Shown: positions 41,954 to 50,908 of the stretch, one piece after another
How the letters are laid out: each line of letters begins with the position of its first letter
Numbering within the stretch: the first letter of the stretch is position 1
Source: CAYRTV01 sp964505785
GTDB lineage: Bacteria > Acidobacteriota > Aminicenantia > Aminicenantales > Aminicenantaceae
Length of the DNA: 64,000 nt
Direction of reading: 5' to 3'
Assembly: GCA_964505785.1 (NCBI GenBank)
Contig: CAZDJZ010000004.1
Span: 62,001-126,000 of the forward strand
Notes under the pieces: model-generated
What the model was told of the DNA's origin: nothing
Databases searched by the model: none
The model's input: only the letters and a program-made list of their open reading frames with translations
Made by a program: the position numbers and the translations under genes

Positions 41954-43642
41954 TCACCAGCTGGAGCCTCCGCCGCCACCTCCCCCTCCACCTGAAAAAC
42001 CGCCGGAAGACCCGGACGAAAAACCGGAACTGGAACTGGTGGGCGTTGCGGCTGAGCGAAATGAGCTGAAGGACTGGTTGAGACTACGGGTGAGCAGCAC
42101 ACTGCTGAAAACACCAGTGCGATAAGTCCGGTTCCACGACGGCTGCTCCATTTTTATATCAGAAAAGCGCTTGGCCCAAATCTTCTCCACGCCGAAGGCA
42201 ATGGCGTAAGGCAGGAGTTTTTCAAACATCATCTGCTTGTCAGCCTGAAATTTCAACTGCTCCTTCTGGCTAACCAGGAAATTTTTCAGAGATTGGGCCA
42301 GGCTGGCGGCTTCCGCCCCTTTCACTGTTTTTTTCGGCATGTTGCGTCCGAAAATCAAACCGGAGATCAGCAGAAGAATATTAAAGGTAAACAGCCCGGC
42401 AAAGGAGAGAACCGTATACCGTGTCCGGATTTTATTGGGATTATCCGGAAAGAAGCCTTCCTCCACAACCTGCTCATAGATCTGTTTCTCCGCGTTTTTG
42501 GCGGGAATAACCAGCTTTGCTTTCTTAAGCCGGCTCTCATCCCCGTCTTCAAAAAATCCCTCCAGCAGTGTCCGCTCGAACGGCTGCAGCCCCTTATCAT
42601 CCTCATAATCCTTGTTTTTGATCAAGGTAAAATCATGTTTCTTTTCTTCTGAAATAACCAGATATCCCCGCTGGGCTAAATGAACAATAGTTGAGGTCAG
42701 TTCTTTTAAGCTTACTTTTTCATCAATGACCGTTCCTGTCTCCGCCGGAGTCAGTTCACGTCCTTTTTCAGACTTCGGCGGTTCAAACCAAGCGCTGATT
42801 GGTTCAAATACTTTGGGATCCCGGCCTTTTTTAAACCATTTAATCACAATCCAAACCGGCAGGACCAGATACCAGAAGAAACCGGCAATAATGAACCCTA
42901 TGATGACCATTCTCCCGGGTAAGGTATCAATAAAATCCTTCATTTCTTCAGGCGGAAGATATCCTACTATGTCCGGCGGAATCTCTACAGCCATAGTCAA
43001 TCCTTGGTAAGCTGAAAGCCGGTCAGCAGCCGCAGCGGTCAACGTCCGGCCGTCCGTCTGGAAGCGGACATTTTGCTCCCGGCTTCCTCTTTCTCCTGTA
43101 AAACCGGTATATTTGATTTCACTTAAATCAACAGCCGCAGGAAAGGAAACAACAGCTTCAGCTCTCTCAATGGGAACCGACCATTCATTTCCGGTCACAT
43201 TCCAATACAACTCATCATGATTGGAAAAATACGTAAGGGCTCCGCTCACCCGGTAATGGATTTTATATGTCCGCTGCCCGGTAACATACCGATCCGCATC
43301 ACCTATTCTTACTGTAAATTGTCTTTTCGCGGACTCATTGCGAAACGTTAAGGATTCCCCGTTTTCTCCCGTGACAGAAAGCAGTTCAAAGCCGAGAATA
43401 AATTCTTTTCCTTCCCGGTTGAATTTGGATTTTGGAATTTCCCGGATAATCCCATGTCGCTGCTGATCCCCAAAATCATATAGAATGGTTTCTGCCACAT
43501 CGATAGTCCCGTCCTGGTTGACGGTGATCCGGCTGGTAAAATCCTGAATGCGTTCACCTTGAGCCCAGCCGTTTACAGCCAGGACCAGAATCGCGGTTAA
43601 AATGATCCAGCTTAGCTTGAATTTGCATCTGATACATCTCAT
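41954..43642 (-). CDS. DUF2207 membrane protein with Gly-rich tail
   Basis: A 562-residue protein. A signal peptide is followed by a DUF2207 beta domain (QDFTSRITVNQDGTIDVAET, FGDQQRHGIIREIP). Membrane helices lie near residues 245-270 and 420-440. A winged-helix-like cytoplasmic part sits between them (SLKELTSTIVHLAQRGYLVI). It ends in a tail of Ser and a run of nine Gly (SGGFSGGGGGGGGGSSW), characteristic of the family. The function is unknown. The gene is convergent with the small membrane protein gene, only three bases apart. Confidence 0.88.
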   Translation of the reverse strand: MRCIRCKFKLSWIILTAILVLAVNGWAQGERIQDFTSRITVNQDGTIDVAETILYDFGDQQRHGIIREIPKSKFNREGKEFILGFELLSVTGENGESLTFRNESAKRQFTVRIGDADRYVTGQRTYKIHYRVSGALTYFSNHDELYWNVTGNEWSVPIERAEAVVSFPAAVDLSEIKYTGFTGERGSREQNVRFQTDGRTLTAAAADRLSAYQGLTMAVEIPPDIVGYLPPEEMKDFIDTLPGRMVIIGFIIAGFFWYLVLPVWIVIKWFKKGRDPKVFEPISAWFEPPKSEKGRELTPAETGTVIDEKVSLKELTSTIVHLAQRGYLVISEEKKHDFTLIKNKDYEDDKGLQPFERTLLEGFFEDGDESRLKKAKLVIPAKNAEKQIYEQVVEEGFFPDNPNKIRTRYTVLSFAGLFTFNILLLISGLIFGRNMPKKTVKGAEAASLAQSLKNFLVSQKEQLKFQADKQMMFEKLLPYAIAFGVEKIWAKRFSDIKMEQPSWNRTYRTGVFSSVLLTRSLNQSFSSFRSAATPTSSSSGFSSGSSGGFSGGGGGGGGGSSW

Positions 43643-43855
43643 GGCCTTCTTTCCTTTATCCCGACAATATATCCTTTTTTCACCAGAAAAGTAAATATGC
43701 GCCTGGACATAATTTATCTCTTTTTCTATAATAGACAGCCTTTTTTCTCTATCCAGCCTGCTTCACAGGTTCCGGATCGACACAGACATGTCATTGCGTG
43801 CCTCAGCCGGCACATCATGCTCTTGTCCAGTCAAGATTATACTTAGGAGGAAACA

Positions 43856-45553
43856 ATGTCCAACAGCCCACGAATTGTAATCGTCGGCGGAGTAGCCGGC
43901 GGTGCTTCAGCTGCAGCCCGCGCCCGCAGGTTATCGGAAGATGCGGAAATCATCCTGTTTGAGCGCGGTGATCATACATCTTTTGCCAACTGCGGACTTC
44001 CCTATCATATCGGCGGCACCATCGCAGACCGGAATGATCTACTTGTTCAAACCAAAGCCGGGATGGAAGAACGCTTCAATATTCACATTCATACGCGTAC
44101 CGAAGTCCGGCATATAGACCGCGAGCATAAACAAGTGACTGTCCATAACCTGGATTCGGATCAATCCCGAACCGTTGCTTATGATAAACTAATTTTAAGC
44201 CCCGGCGCTGAACCGGTCCGCATTCCCATTCCCGGTATCCAGGACTCCCGGGTGCACACTCTGCGAAATTTGGCCGATATGGATGCCATTATTGAGCGGC
44301 TGGGAGATGAGCAGGTCAAACACGCCGTAGTTGTCGGCGGAGGATATATCGGTTTGGAAATGGCCGAAGCCCTGCGGCACAATGCCGTAGATGTGACTCT
44401 GGTTGAGCTTGCTGATCAGGTTTTCTTGGCGGCAGACCGGGAAATGGTCACACCCGTCCATCAAGAAATCCGCAAACATGGTGTAGACCTGCGGCTGGAA
44501 ACATCCATTCAAGGCTTCCGGGATCGAAACGGGCGGCTCGAAGCAGAAGTCAGCACCGGCAACCGAATACCCTGCGATCTGGCCCTCTTGGCCATTGGTG
44601 TGCGGCCGGAATCCGACCTGGCAGCTGATGCCGGGCTTGAAACCGGAAAGCTCGGCGGAATTTCTGTCAATGAACACATGCAGACCAGTGATCCTGCCAT
44701 TTATGCCGTAGGGGACGCCGTCGAAGTACGGCATCTTATCAGCGAAGACAGTGCGCTTATTCCCCTGGCCGGACCGGCCAACCGTCAGGGACGGATTGCC
44801 GCCGATCATATTATGGGACGTGTCGCGGAATATAAAGATACCCAAGGTACAGCCATATGCAAAATTTTTGATTTATCAGCGGCTGTCACCGGACTGAACG
44901 AACGCCAGCTTAAACAATCCGGCTGGGAATATGAAAAAATATACACCCATCCTTCCGACCACGCCGGCTACTATCCCGGATCGGAACTAATCAGCATGAA
45001 GCTTTTGTTTTGTCCTGATTCCGGAAAAATTTACGGTGCCCAGGCCGTCGGTGCCGCAGGTGTGGATAAACGGATCGATGTTCTGGCCACTGCCATCCGC
45101 GCCGGAATGACCATTAAGGATCTGGAACACCTTGAACTCTGTTACGCGCCGCCCTACGGATCCGCTAAAGATCCAGTTAATTATATCGGCTTTGTGGCGC
45201 ATAATGTCATCAGGGGCGACATGAAAATATGCCACGCCGAAGACATAGTGGAACCGGACGCCGGCCGGCTGTTGCTGGATGTGCGCACACCGGAAGAAGC
45301 TACTGAGGGAACAATCCCGGATTCTGTGAATATTCCTATTGATGACCTTCGCTCCCGGCTGCCCGAGATTCCGCGGGATAAAGAAATTTTGGTTTTCTGT
45401 GCGGTCGGAATCAGAGGTTATCTGGCGGTCCGCATCCTTGAACAGCATGGATTTTCAGCCCGCAATTTAAGCGGAGGATACACCACGTACAGGTCTTTTT
45501 TTCCGGAGCCGCCGCAAGCAAAGCCCCGCAAAGAAATATCATCTAAAATCTGA
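43856..45553 (+). CDS. CoA-disulfide reductase-rhodanese fusion
   Basis: A 565-residue flavoprotein. FAD binding is shown by VIVGGVAGGASAAARARR and YAVGDAVEV, NAD(P)H binding by VVVGGGYIGLEMAEAL. The single redox Cys46 lies in FANCGLPYHIGG, as in CoA-disulfide and polysulfide reductases. Residues about 465-550 form a rhodanese domain with active Cys515 in the loop CAVGIR. The fusion reduces CoA disulfide, CoA persulfide or polysulfide using NAD(P)H. It has a strong ribosome site AGGAGGAAACAATG and stands alone. Confidence 0.93.
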   Translation: MSNSPRIVIVGGVAGGASAAARARRLSEDAEIILFERGDHTSFANCGLPYHIGGTIADRNDLLVQTKAGMEERFNIHIHTRTEVRHIDREHKQVTVHNLDSDQSRTVAYDKLILSPGAEPVRIPIPGIQDSRVHTLRNLADMDAIIERLGDEQVKHAVVVGGGYIGLEMAEALRHNAVDVTLVELADQVFLAADREMVTPVHQEIRKHGVDLRLETSIQGFRDRNGRLEAEVSTGNRIPCDLALLAIGVRPESDLAADAGLETGKLGGISVNEHMQTSDPAIYAVGDAVEVRHLISEDSALIPLAGPANRQGRIAADHIMGRVAEYKDTQGTAICKIFDLSAAVTGLNERQLKQSGWEYEKIYTHPSDHAGYYPGSELISMKLLFCPDSGKIYGAQAVGAAGVDKRIDVLATAIRAGMTIKDLEHLELCYAPPYGSAKDPVNYIGFVAHNVIRGDMKICHAEDIVEPDAGRLLLDVRTPEEATEGTIPDSVNIPIDDLRSRLPEIPRDKEILVFCAVGIRGYLAVRILEQHGFSARNLSGGYTTYRSFFPEPPQAKPRKEISSKI

Positions 45554-45615
45554 ACTATTACTTAGAAATGACTCCCCAGAGTCATCCTGAGCAAAGCTAA
45601 GGATCTCATTCTGCC
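45551..45615. repeat. Family B repeat unit with end motif
   Basis: The end motif CTGAACTATTACTTAGAAAT begins at the stop codon of the reductase gene. It is followed by AGAGTCATCCTGAGC and AAGGATCTCATT. The same end motif is at 31163-31182. Confidence 0.7.
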
Positions 45616-45640
45616 GCGTATTCAGGATAAGTATTTTTTC

Positions 45641-47344
45641 TTATTTTGTCTCTCTAACGCAGCGAAAGCCCTGGATCGGGTTGCGGTTTTCCGGTGAGCT
45701 GGAATTGCGGTTGGCTGCACGATGATAATAAGCGCTGTCCACCCAGCCGCCGCCTCTAAGAATCCGGCTGGAACCGGTGTCCGGACCCTTTGGATTCATT
45801 TCAGGAGAAGCCGCATAATATTCACTGCCGCTGTACCAGTCATAACACCACTCCCAGACATTGCCGGTCATACCCCGAACACCATAAGGAGATACGTTTT
45901 TATCATAAAACCGCAGGGGCGTGATGCCGGGTTCAAACCGATCGCCGCTGTGCTCAAAATTGGCATAGCTGCCGTCAATCGATTGTCCCCAGGGAAACCG
46001 GCGGTTGTCTTTGCCGCGGGCGGCTTTTTCCCATTCCGCTTCTGTCGGAAGACAATATGTGAAACCGGTTTCTTCTGAAAGCCAGCTGCAATAAGCCATG
46101 GCTTCAAACCAGCTGACACCGACGACTGGAAAATTGTCATTGCCGGATAAGCCGCCTCCATGATAGCAGTCATCCTTCCAAAACCGCGGTTCGCGTCCGT
46201 ATTCACCAAATCCTCCGGCCGACCAAAACCTGGGAGCAGCGTAACCACCCGCCTCAATAAAATGACGGTATTGCCGGTTGCTGACCTTATCTTTAGCCAT
46301 ATAATAGGTGTCCAGGTAAACAGTATGAACAGGGACTTCATCCCCGTCTCCTTCATGAAAATGATCACCCATTTCAAATGCCCCAGCCGGAATCAGCACA
46401 TGATCTCCTAACAAGTCTTCCATTTTTTGATGATCATTCTTTTGGGTATCCGGTTCCCGAACCCAGCGGAATCCGGTGGTAAAGCTTTTAGTGTGGGCGC
46501 CCTTTTTATGACGCCCGGCCACCCGCTGGTAATAGGCGCTGTCAATATAACCGGCTGACCGCAGCACCCGGCTTGATCCTTCCGGCGGGCCCTGGGGATT
46601 ATGCATTGGGGAATATTCATAATAGTCTGCATCGTACCAGTCCAAACACCATTCCGAGGTCAATCCGCACATATCATAAGCCCCGTAAGGAGAGGCGTTG
46701 CTTTTGGTTTCAAATCCATTGCGAGGAGTTCCATCATAGAAACCCACCGGGGTTAGCTGCATGGTGCCGCGCGCATTTCCCCAGTCATAATTCGTCCGGC
46801 TCTTGTCGATCTCATTGCCCCAGGAATATCTCCTTTTTTCTGTGCCGCGGGCTGCTTTTTCCCATTCCGCCTCAGTCGGCAAGCGGTAGGTATGGCCGGT
46901 CACTTCGGTCAACCAGCTGCAGTAGGCCGCAGCTTCATACCAGCTGATTCCGGCAACCGGATAATTCCCGGTTCCGGGAAGACCACCTCCAAAATACTCG
47001 ACACTCATCCAATGGGCGGGAACGGGACCGAAATTGCCGAAACCGCCGGCAGTCCAATAACGGGCGGAATTATATCCGCCGGCTTGAATAAAGCGCTTGA
47101 ATTCCCCATTGGTCACCTTATATTTCCCAATATAGTAATCATCCAGATAAACCTGGTGGACCGGAATTTCGTCAGAATGACCTTCGTTAAAAAGATCACC
47201 CATTTCAAATTCTCCAGCCTCAACAAAGACATATTCTCCATATCCGTCATTTAAATTTGTACCCTGCTGCCCTGACCCCAATAGAATCAGAACCGGGAAT
47301 ACAAGACTTAACAGCAACAAAGCCTGATGCTTTTTTATGACCAT
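45641..47344 (-). CDS. Secreted protein with two tandem SUMF1 (FGE-sulfatase) domains
   Basis: A 567-residue protein with a signal peptide. Two homologous domains (about 30-300 and 310-567) each start with (F)EMGDxFxEG and contain YRLPTEAEWEKAARG or YCLPTEAEWEKAARG, SPYGAYDMCGLTSEWCLDWY or its counterpart, and end with GFRW/CVRE. The paired Cys of true formylglycine-generating enzymes are absent from the GYIDSAYYQRVAGRH and GWVDSAYYHRAANRN segments. It is thus unlikely to mature sulfatases. SUMF1 folds also bind iron (EgtB, PvdO) or serve as C-type-lectin-like scaffolds. The duplication is inside one gene. Confidence 0.9.
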   Translation of the reverse strand: MVIKKHQALLLLSLVFPVLILLGSGQQGTNLNDGYGEYVFVEAGEFEMGDLFNEGHSDEIPVHQVYLDDYYIGKYKVTNGEFKRFIQAGGYNSARYWTAGGFGNFGPVPAHWMSVEYFGGGLPGTGNYPVAGISWYEAAAYCSWLTEVTGHTYRLPTEAEWEKAARGTEKRRYSWGNEIDKSRTNYDWGNARGTMQLTPVGFYDGTPRNGFETKSNASPYGAYDMCGLTSEWCLDWYDADYYEYSPMHNPQGPPEGSSRVLRSAGYIDSAYYQRVAGRHKKGAHTKSFTTGFRWVREPDTQKNDHQKMEDLLGDHVLIPAGAFEMGDHFHEGDGDEVPVHTVYLDTYYMAKDKVSNRQYRHFIEAGGYAAPRFWSAGGFGEYGREPRFWKDDCYHGGGLSGNDNFPVVGVSWFEAMAYCSWLSEETGFTYCLPTEAEWEKAARGKDNRRFPWGQSIDGSYANFEHSGDRFEPGITPLRFYDKNVSPYGVRGMTGNVWEWCYDWYSGSEYYAASPEMNPKGPDTGSSRILRGGGWVDSAYYHRAANRNSSSPENRNPIQGFRCVRETK

Positions 47345-47442
47345 ATCTTTCTCCTTACCCGCACTATTGTATGCTGTTCCAGCCGGCTTGTCAGCATATT
47401 TCAGGATGGCTCTCTTTCTTTACTCTTTACTCTTTACATGGC

Positions 47443-47655
47443 TGAACTATAATTCAAAAATGACTCCCTTGTCATCCTGATGCCTGCGAAGCAGGCCATG
47501 AGGATTTTAAGCTGATTCGACCCGAATGAGGCGTGACCGTATTCTCGTGCAAATGCCGTCTAAGATTCCCGTCGCATTGCTCCGGGAATGACATAGAAGC
47601 TGCTTTCGCAGGCCTAAGGATGACAGCTGCACTGTCAGATTTGAATTATATGATG
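47443..47655. repeat. Family B repeat units
   Basis: TGAACTATAATTCAAAAATGACTC leads into TGTCATCCTGATGCCTGCGA (47472). A B1 unit follows at 47543-47593 (GCCGTCTAAGATTCCCGTCG, CCGGGAATGACAT), then GCAGGCCTAAGGATGACAGC. The rest of the 373-bp gap has no gene. Confidence 0.7.
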
Positions 47656-47717
47656 ATTTACAACACTGTTTCAAATGACTATAGTACAAATATCAGAATC
47701 ATCTTGGAGGCTGCACA

Positions 47718-48674
47718 ATGAATAAAACTTTGATATTAATAAGCGCGTTGGCTCTGCTCTTATCCGCCTGCGGCGGCGGGGACATCGGCAAGGAATCGGG
47801 GGAAGGAAAATCGGCCGAGCTTCACGAAGGGGCTGAAGCTGTTTCCCTTTTGGGGGAGACCCTCTATTCTCCCAAACCGTCCGCGGCCGCTTTGGAACAA
47901 TACCAGGAAGCAAAAGCCGGATACGAGCAAAACCCGGATGATGCGGATGCAATTATCTGGTACGGACGGCGGGCAGCTTACTTGGGGCAATACCGGGAAG
48001 CGATCGACATTTTCACCGAAGGCATCAATAAATTTCCGGAAGACGCCCGGTTTTTCCGCCATCGCGGACACCGCTATATATCCGTCCGTGAATTTGACAA
48101 TGCAGTCCGGGATCTGGAAAAAGCCGGCGAACTGATCGAAGGAACCGAAGATAAAGTGGAGCCGGACGGCATGCCCAACGCCCAAAATATTCCTCTCAGC
48201 ACCCTTCACACCAACATCTGGTATCATCTGGGGCTGGCTTATTATCTGCAGCATGAATTTGATAAGGCCGTCCCGGTTTACCAAAAGGGAATCGCGGCCT
48301 GCCGCAATGATGATATGCTGACAGCGTTTACTCATTGGGCCTATAAGACATACCGCCGGCTGGGTCAGGAAGAAGCGGCGGCTGAAGTTGTAAAACCGAT
48401 CAGCGCGGATATGGAAATCATCGAAAATCAGGCCTATCACCAGCTATGCATGCTGTATAAGGGAGAGCGGACCGTCGATGAATTGTACGGTCCCGGTGAT
48501 ACCGGCACGCCGTCTAATGACGCTTTGGCCTATGGTATCGGTAGCTGGTATTTATATAACGGAAATTCCGGGAAGGCGGAAGCCGTTTTCAGGTCCATCC
48601 TCGATGGCGGGAACTGGGCTTCATTCGGATACATTGCTGCAGAGGCCGAGCTGGCCGCCGGCCTTAAGGAGTAG
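47718..48674 (+). CDS. TPR-repeat lipoprotein, probably cut short by a nonsense codon
   Basis: A 318-residue protein with lipobox LLSAC and TPR-like helices (AIIWYGRRAAYLGQYREAID, LARFFRHRGH-like repeats, IWYHLGLAYYLQHEFDKAV, GIGSWYLYNGNSGKAEAVF). TPRs mediate protein contacts. The frame ends in TAG at 48672 after AAGLKE, but the same frame continues 36 coding-like codons (TQGALAVIEEEQKEIDLYRK, then YNQWYGSVFYVMRKAQ) to TAA at 48783-48785. The native protein was probably about 355 residues. The ribosome site is TTGGAGGCTGCACAATG. Confidence 0.82.
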   Translation: MNKTLILISALALLLSACGGGDIGKESGEGKSAELHEGAEAVSLLGETLYSPKPSAAALEQYQEAKAGYEQNPDDADAIIWYGRRAAYLGQYREAIDIFTEGINKFPEDARFFRHRGHRYISVREFDNAVRDLEKAGELIEGTEDKVEPDGMPNAQNIPLSTLHTNIWYHLGLAYYLQHEFDKAVPVYQKGIAACRNDDMLTAFTHWAYKTYRRLGQEEAAAEVVKPISADMEIIENQAYHQLCMLYKGERTVDELYGPGDTGTPSNDALAYGIGSWYLYNGNSGKAEAVFRSILDGGNWASFGYIAAEAELAAGLKE

Positions 48675-48785
48675 ACCCAGGGTGCCCTGGCAGTCATCGA
48701 AGAAGAGCAAAAGGAAATCGATCTTTACCGCAAATATAACCAATGGTATGGATCCGTGTTTTACGTCATGCGGAAAGCACAATAA
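48675..48785 (+). pseudogene. In-frame 3' continuation of the TPR lipoprotein gene after TAG
   Basis: 36 sense codons in the same frame as the gene at 47718, with helical, TPR-like composition and codon use like the upstream part, ending in TAA. It would be translated only by read-through or in an ancestor without the TAG. Confidence 0.55.
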
Positions 48786-48870
48786 CCGCTTGTCTTCATT
48801 ATAGTTAACTGATATCATTTTTAGGTGGACAAAAAAAATATCCTGGACAAAATCAAAGAAACAGCTCCTT

Positions 48871-49386
48871 ATGACAGCTCTAATTACTTCCATGCTGGAA
48901 AAAAAGGGATATCCCGCGCCGATATTAATCGGGGGATTGGCGCTTTCATATTACACACGTGAAGTCTATTTTACTGCGGATATTGATTTGGCATACAGTA
49001 ATAGTGAAGCATTGGATGATGTTTTGAACGAATTGGGATTTATAAAAAGGGGCCGGTATTGGATCAATAAAGAATTGGATTTGGCCGTCGAAACCCCAAG
49101 CTCCGGACTTGCAGGAGAAAATGCTCCTTTGGAAACAGTCGAATTGGATTTTGGACTTCATTGTAAAATCATAGGAATAGAAGACCTTCTCATTGATCGA
49201 TTAAATTCCTGCAAAAATTGGAAATACGAAATTGATTGCGAGATGGCCGAACTGCTTGTGATCCGATACGGGAAGGAAATGAAGTGGGATTATTTGGAAT
49301 CTAAAGCGAAACAGCCCGAAAATGATATTTGGGAAGAGTTGTGCACCATAAAAGAAAAATCAAGCTATGGAAAACAAGAAGTCTAA
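48871..49386 (+). CDS. Nucleotidyltransferase-like protein (DUF6036/AbiEii-like)
   Basis: A 171-residue protein with the short nucleotidyltransferase signature: GGLALSYYT (residues 21-29) and ATADIDL-like TADIDLAYS with Asp37 and Asp39. These would bind metal and nucleotide. A later acidic strand ELDFG could give the third carboxylate. Similar short proteins act as components of toxin-antitoxin or abortive-infection modules. The start is uncertain: no clear ribosome site precedes 48871, and a GTG near 48826 opens another frame. The 3' end overlaps the next gene by 20 bases, suggesting a two-gene module. Confidence 0.7.
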   Translation: MTALITSMLEKKGYPAPILIGGLALSYYTREVYFTADIDLAYSNSEALDDVLNELGFIKRGRYWINKELDLAVETPSSGLAGENAPLETVELDFGLHCKIIGIEDLLIDRLNSCKNWKYEIDCEMAELLVIRYGKEMKWDYLESKAKQPENDIWEELCTIKEKSSYGKQEV

Positions 49387-49576
49387 TCTCGAATCATCCA
49401 AAGTGGATATGATCCTGCTCCGTGAAAAATCAGGGCTGCGCAGATACAGGAAAATCAAGAAAAGGGATCCGGAGAAAAAGAAAATCCTAATGGAACTCGC
49501 CCTTTCAAAAATAGAGAAAGAAGAAAAAGACAATTTTATTTCTCTTGGCTACCGAAAACGAAAAGTAAAAATATGA
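49367..49576 (+). CDS. Small basic protein coupled to the nucleotidyltransferase-like gene
   Basis: A 69-residue, highly charged protein (LRRYRKIKKRDPEKKKIL, SKIEKEEKDNFISLGYRKRK) whose start lies inside the preceding gene. Basic composition suggests nucleic-acid binding or a partner role. No family recognised. Support comes from the coupled position and an intact frame only. Confidence 0.5.
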   Translation: MENKKSNLESSKVDMILLREKSGLRRYRKIKKRDPEKKKILMELALSKIEKEEKDNFISLGYRKRKVKI

Positions 49577-49579
49577 GAG

Positions 49580-50680
49580 TCAGTACCGGAGCAGGGCGGA
49601 AATCCGGCCGACCTTAACCAATCCAGGGATACTATCAGCGAATTCCATCTCGGCACTGGTCAGCGCCAGCAGATCAACGATCTCATTGACTAAATCGACA
49701 CGGAACACATCCCGGGACCCGCAGGCTGGGCAGCTTTCCATCTCCCCGGCATAAATCCGGTCGCAACCGTGGCAGCGGGTTCCGCTGATGTCCGCATCCC
49801 GGATGACGATCGCCTTTTCCACGCGTCCAGCGAGAGCTGATTCTAAAACATCTTCCGCACCGACAGCCGCCGGCTCACCGCTGAGATAGCGGGTTTGAAT
49901 CGCCTTCCATAAATTTTTTTCCTGATCACGTTCCTGCTGTTCAAAAAAGTCATACACATCCTTTTGAAGGAATTGTTCATCCTGATCCAAATCGAGCGAA
50001 CGGGTTCCGATTAACTTGGCGGATAACGACTGCGGAATAACGCGCTCAATCTCTTCCATGGTTTCACGTGATCCGGCTAGAATCAATCCCTCAAATCCCG
50101 ATTCTTTCTCAAGATCCAACAGGCGGCTGCAGATCTCATTGGCATAATCATGCAGGGCCTTGTCGCGGCGGCGCTCATACCTCTGCTGCGACCAGCCCCC
50201 GACCCGGACATGATTCTTGACGTCGCCTTTGATGACATCCGCCTCTTCCGCCCGTGTGGTTGTGACCAGATAAATCCGGCTGCGCCTGTTATCCGTCAGC
50301 ACCACAGCATTGGTTTGATATTCTTCCTGAATTTCAGCCAGCGGCCTGATATATGGAGATGGACCGATACGAATCAAATCAGGCACATCGAATTCTAAAG
50401 GAATGATCCGCACATAATCCAGCAGCCAGCAGACAAAAAGACACAGCCCGCCGGCCGGGAATTGAATATGCTTTAATTTCTCCTGCGCCAAGTCCAAATT
50501 ATGTTCATACTCTTCCAGCTCATCCTGATCCTCACTTAAAAGATCCCGGATAGTCTGAATCCGGGAACCCATTTTATCCAGAGAGTCCGGATAAGAAAGA
50601 TACAGGCTCAAGAAAGAACGGTCATTGGAACGTTTTTCAGCCAGCTTCTTCAGGTCGATTTTTTTTATATTATCGGTCAC
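49580..50680 (-). CDS. Bacterial archaeo-eukaryotic release-factor-like protein (baeRF/VLRF1 type)
   Basis: A 366-residue protein starting at GTG (AGAAAGGTAGATAT upstream). It resembles the bacterial eRF1-like family. The N-terminal domain (FLSLYLSYPDSLDKMGSRIQ) is followed by an eRF1 domain-2 RNase H-like fold with the loop VRVGGWSQQRYERRRDK (GGWSQ at 161-165) in the place of the GGQ loop. A domain-3-like part ends in a zinc ribbon (RCHGCDRIYAGEMESCPACG). Relatives such as Vms1 and VLRF1 release peptidyl-tRNA from stalled ribosomes. A ribosome-rescue role is likely by family, untested here. The gene is convergent with the small basic protein gene. Confidence 0.85.
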   Translation of the reverse strand: MTDNIKKIDLKKLAEKRSNDRSFLSLYLSYPDSLDKMGSRIQTIRDLLSEDQDELEEYEHNLDLAQEKLKHIQFPAGGLCLFVCWLLDYVRIIPLEFDVPDLIRIGPSPYIRPLAEIQEEYQTNAVVLTDNRRSRIYLVTTTRAEEADVIKGDVKNHVRVGGWSQQRYERRRDKALHDYANEICSRLLDLEKESGFEGLILAGSRETMEEIERVIPQSLSAKLIGTRSLDLDQDEQFLQKDVYDFFEQQERDQEKNLWKAIQTRYLSGEPAAVGAEDVLESALAGRVEKAIVIRDADISGTRCHGCDRIYAGEMESCPACGSRDVFRVDLVNEIVDLLALTSAEMEFADSIPGLVKVGRISALLRY

Positions 50681-50711
50681 ATATCTACCTTTCTGTCTGC
50701 TTTTCTTGTAA

Positions 50712-50894
50712 TCAGCGGTGCTGAGTCCAGGTTAAAGCAATTCCCAGAATAATGCCCAGGCGAACGGCGGACCCCCAATCCACGGAACCATGCCCGTGCG
50801 CGATCAGACTGTACAAAAACGAAACCACTGCGGCTGCAGCAAAAGCAACAGCGGTGTTAATGAAAAAGTCTTTGACCATGCTCATTTTTTTCAT
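50712..50894 (-). CDS. Small membrane protein (60 residues)
   Basis: Two hydrophobic segments (INTAVAFAAAAVVSFLYSLI and AVRLGIILGIALTW) with a short linker containing HGHGSVDWG. GGAGGAAAA before the ATG and closeness to neighbours on the same strand support it being a gene. Family not recognised. Confidence 0.6.
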   Translation of the reverse strand: MKKMSMVKDFFINTAVAFAAAAVVSFLYSLIAHGHGSVDWGSAVRLGIILGIALTWTQHR

Positions 50895-50908
50895 TTTTCC
50901 TCCTTCAT

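Noticed and set aside
45641..47344. Formylglycine-generating enzyme activating the sulfatase at 37708
   Set aside because: The SUMF1 domains lack the catalytic Cys pair and the sulfatase has Thr, not Cys or Ser, at the modified position.
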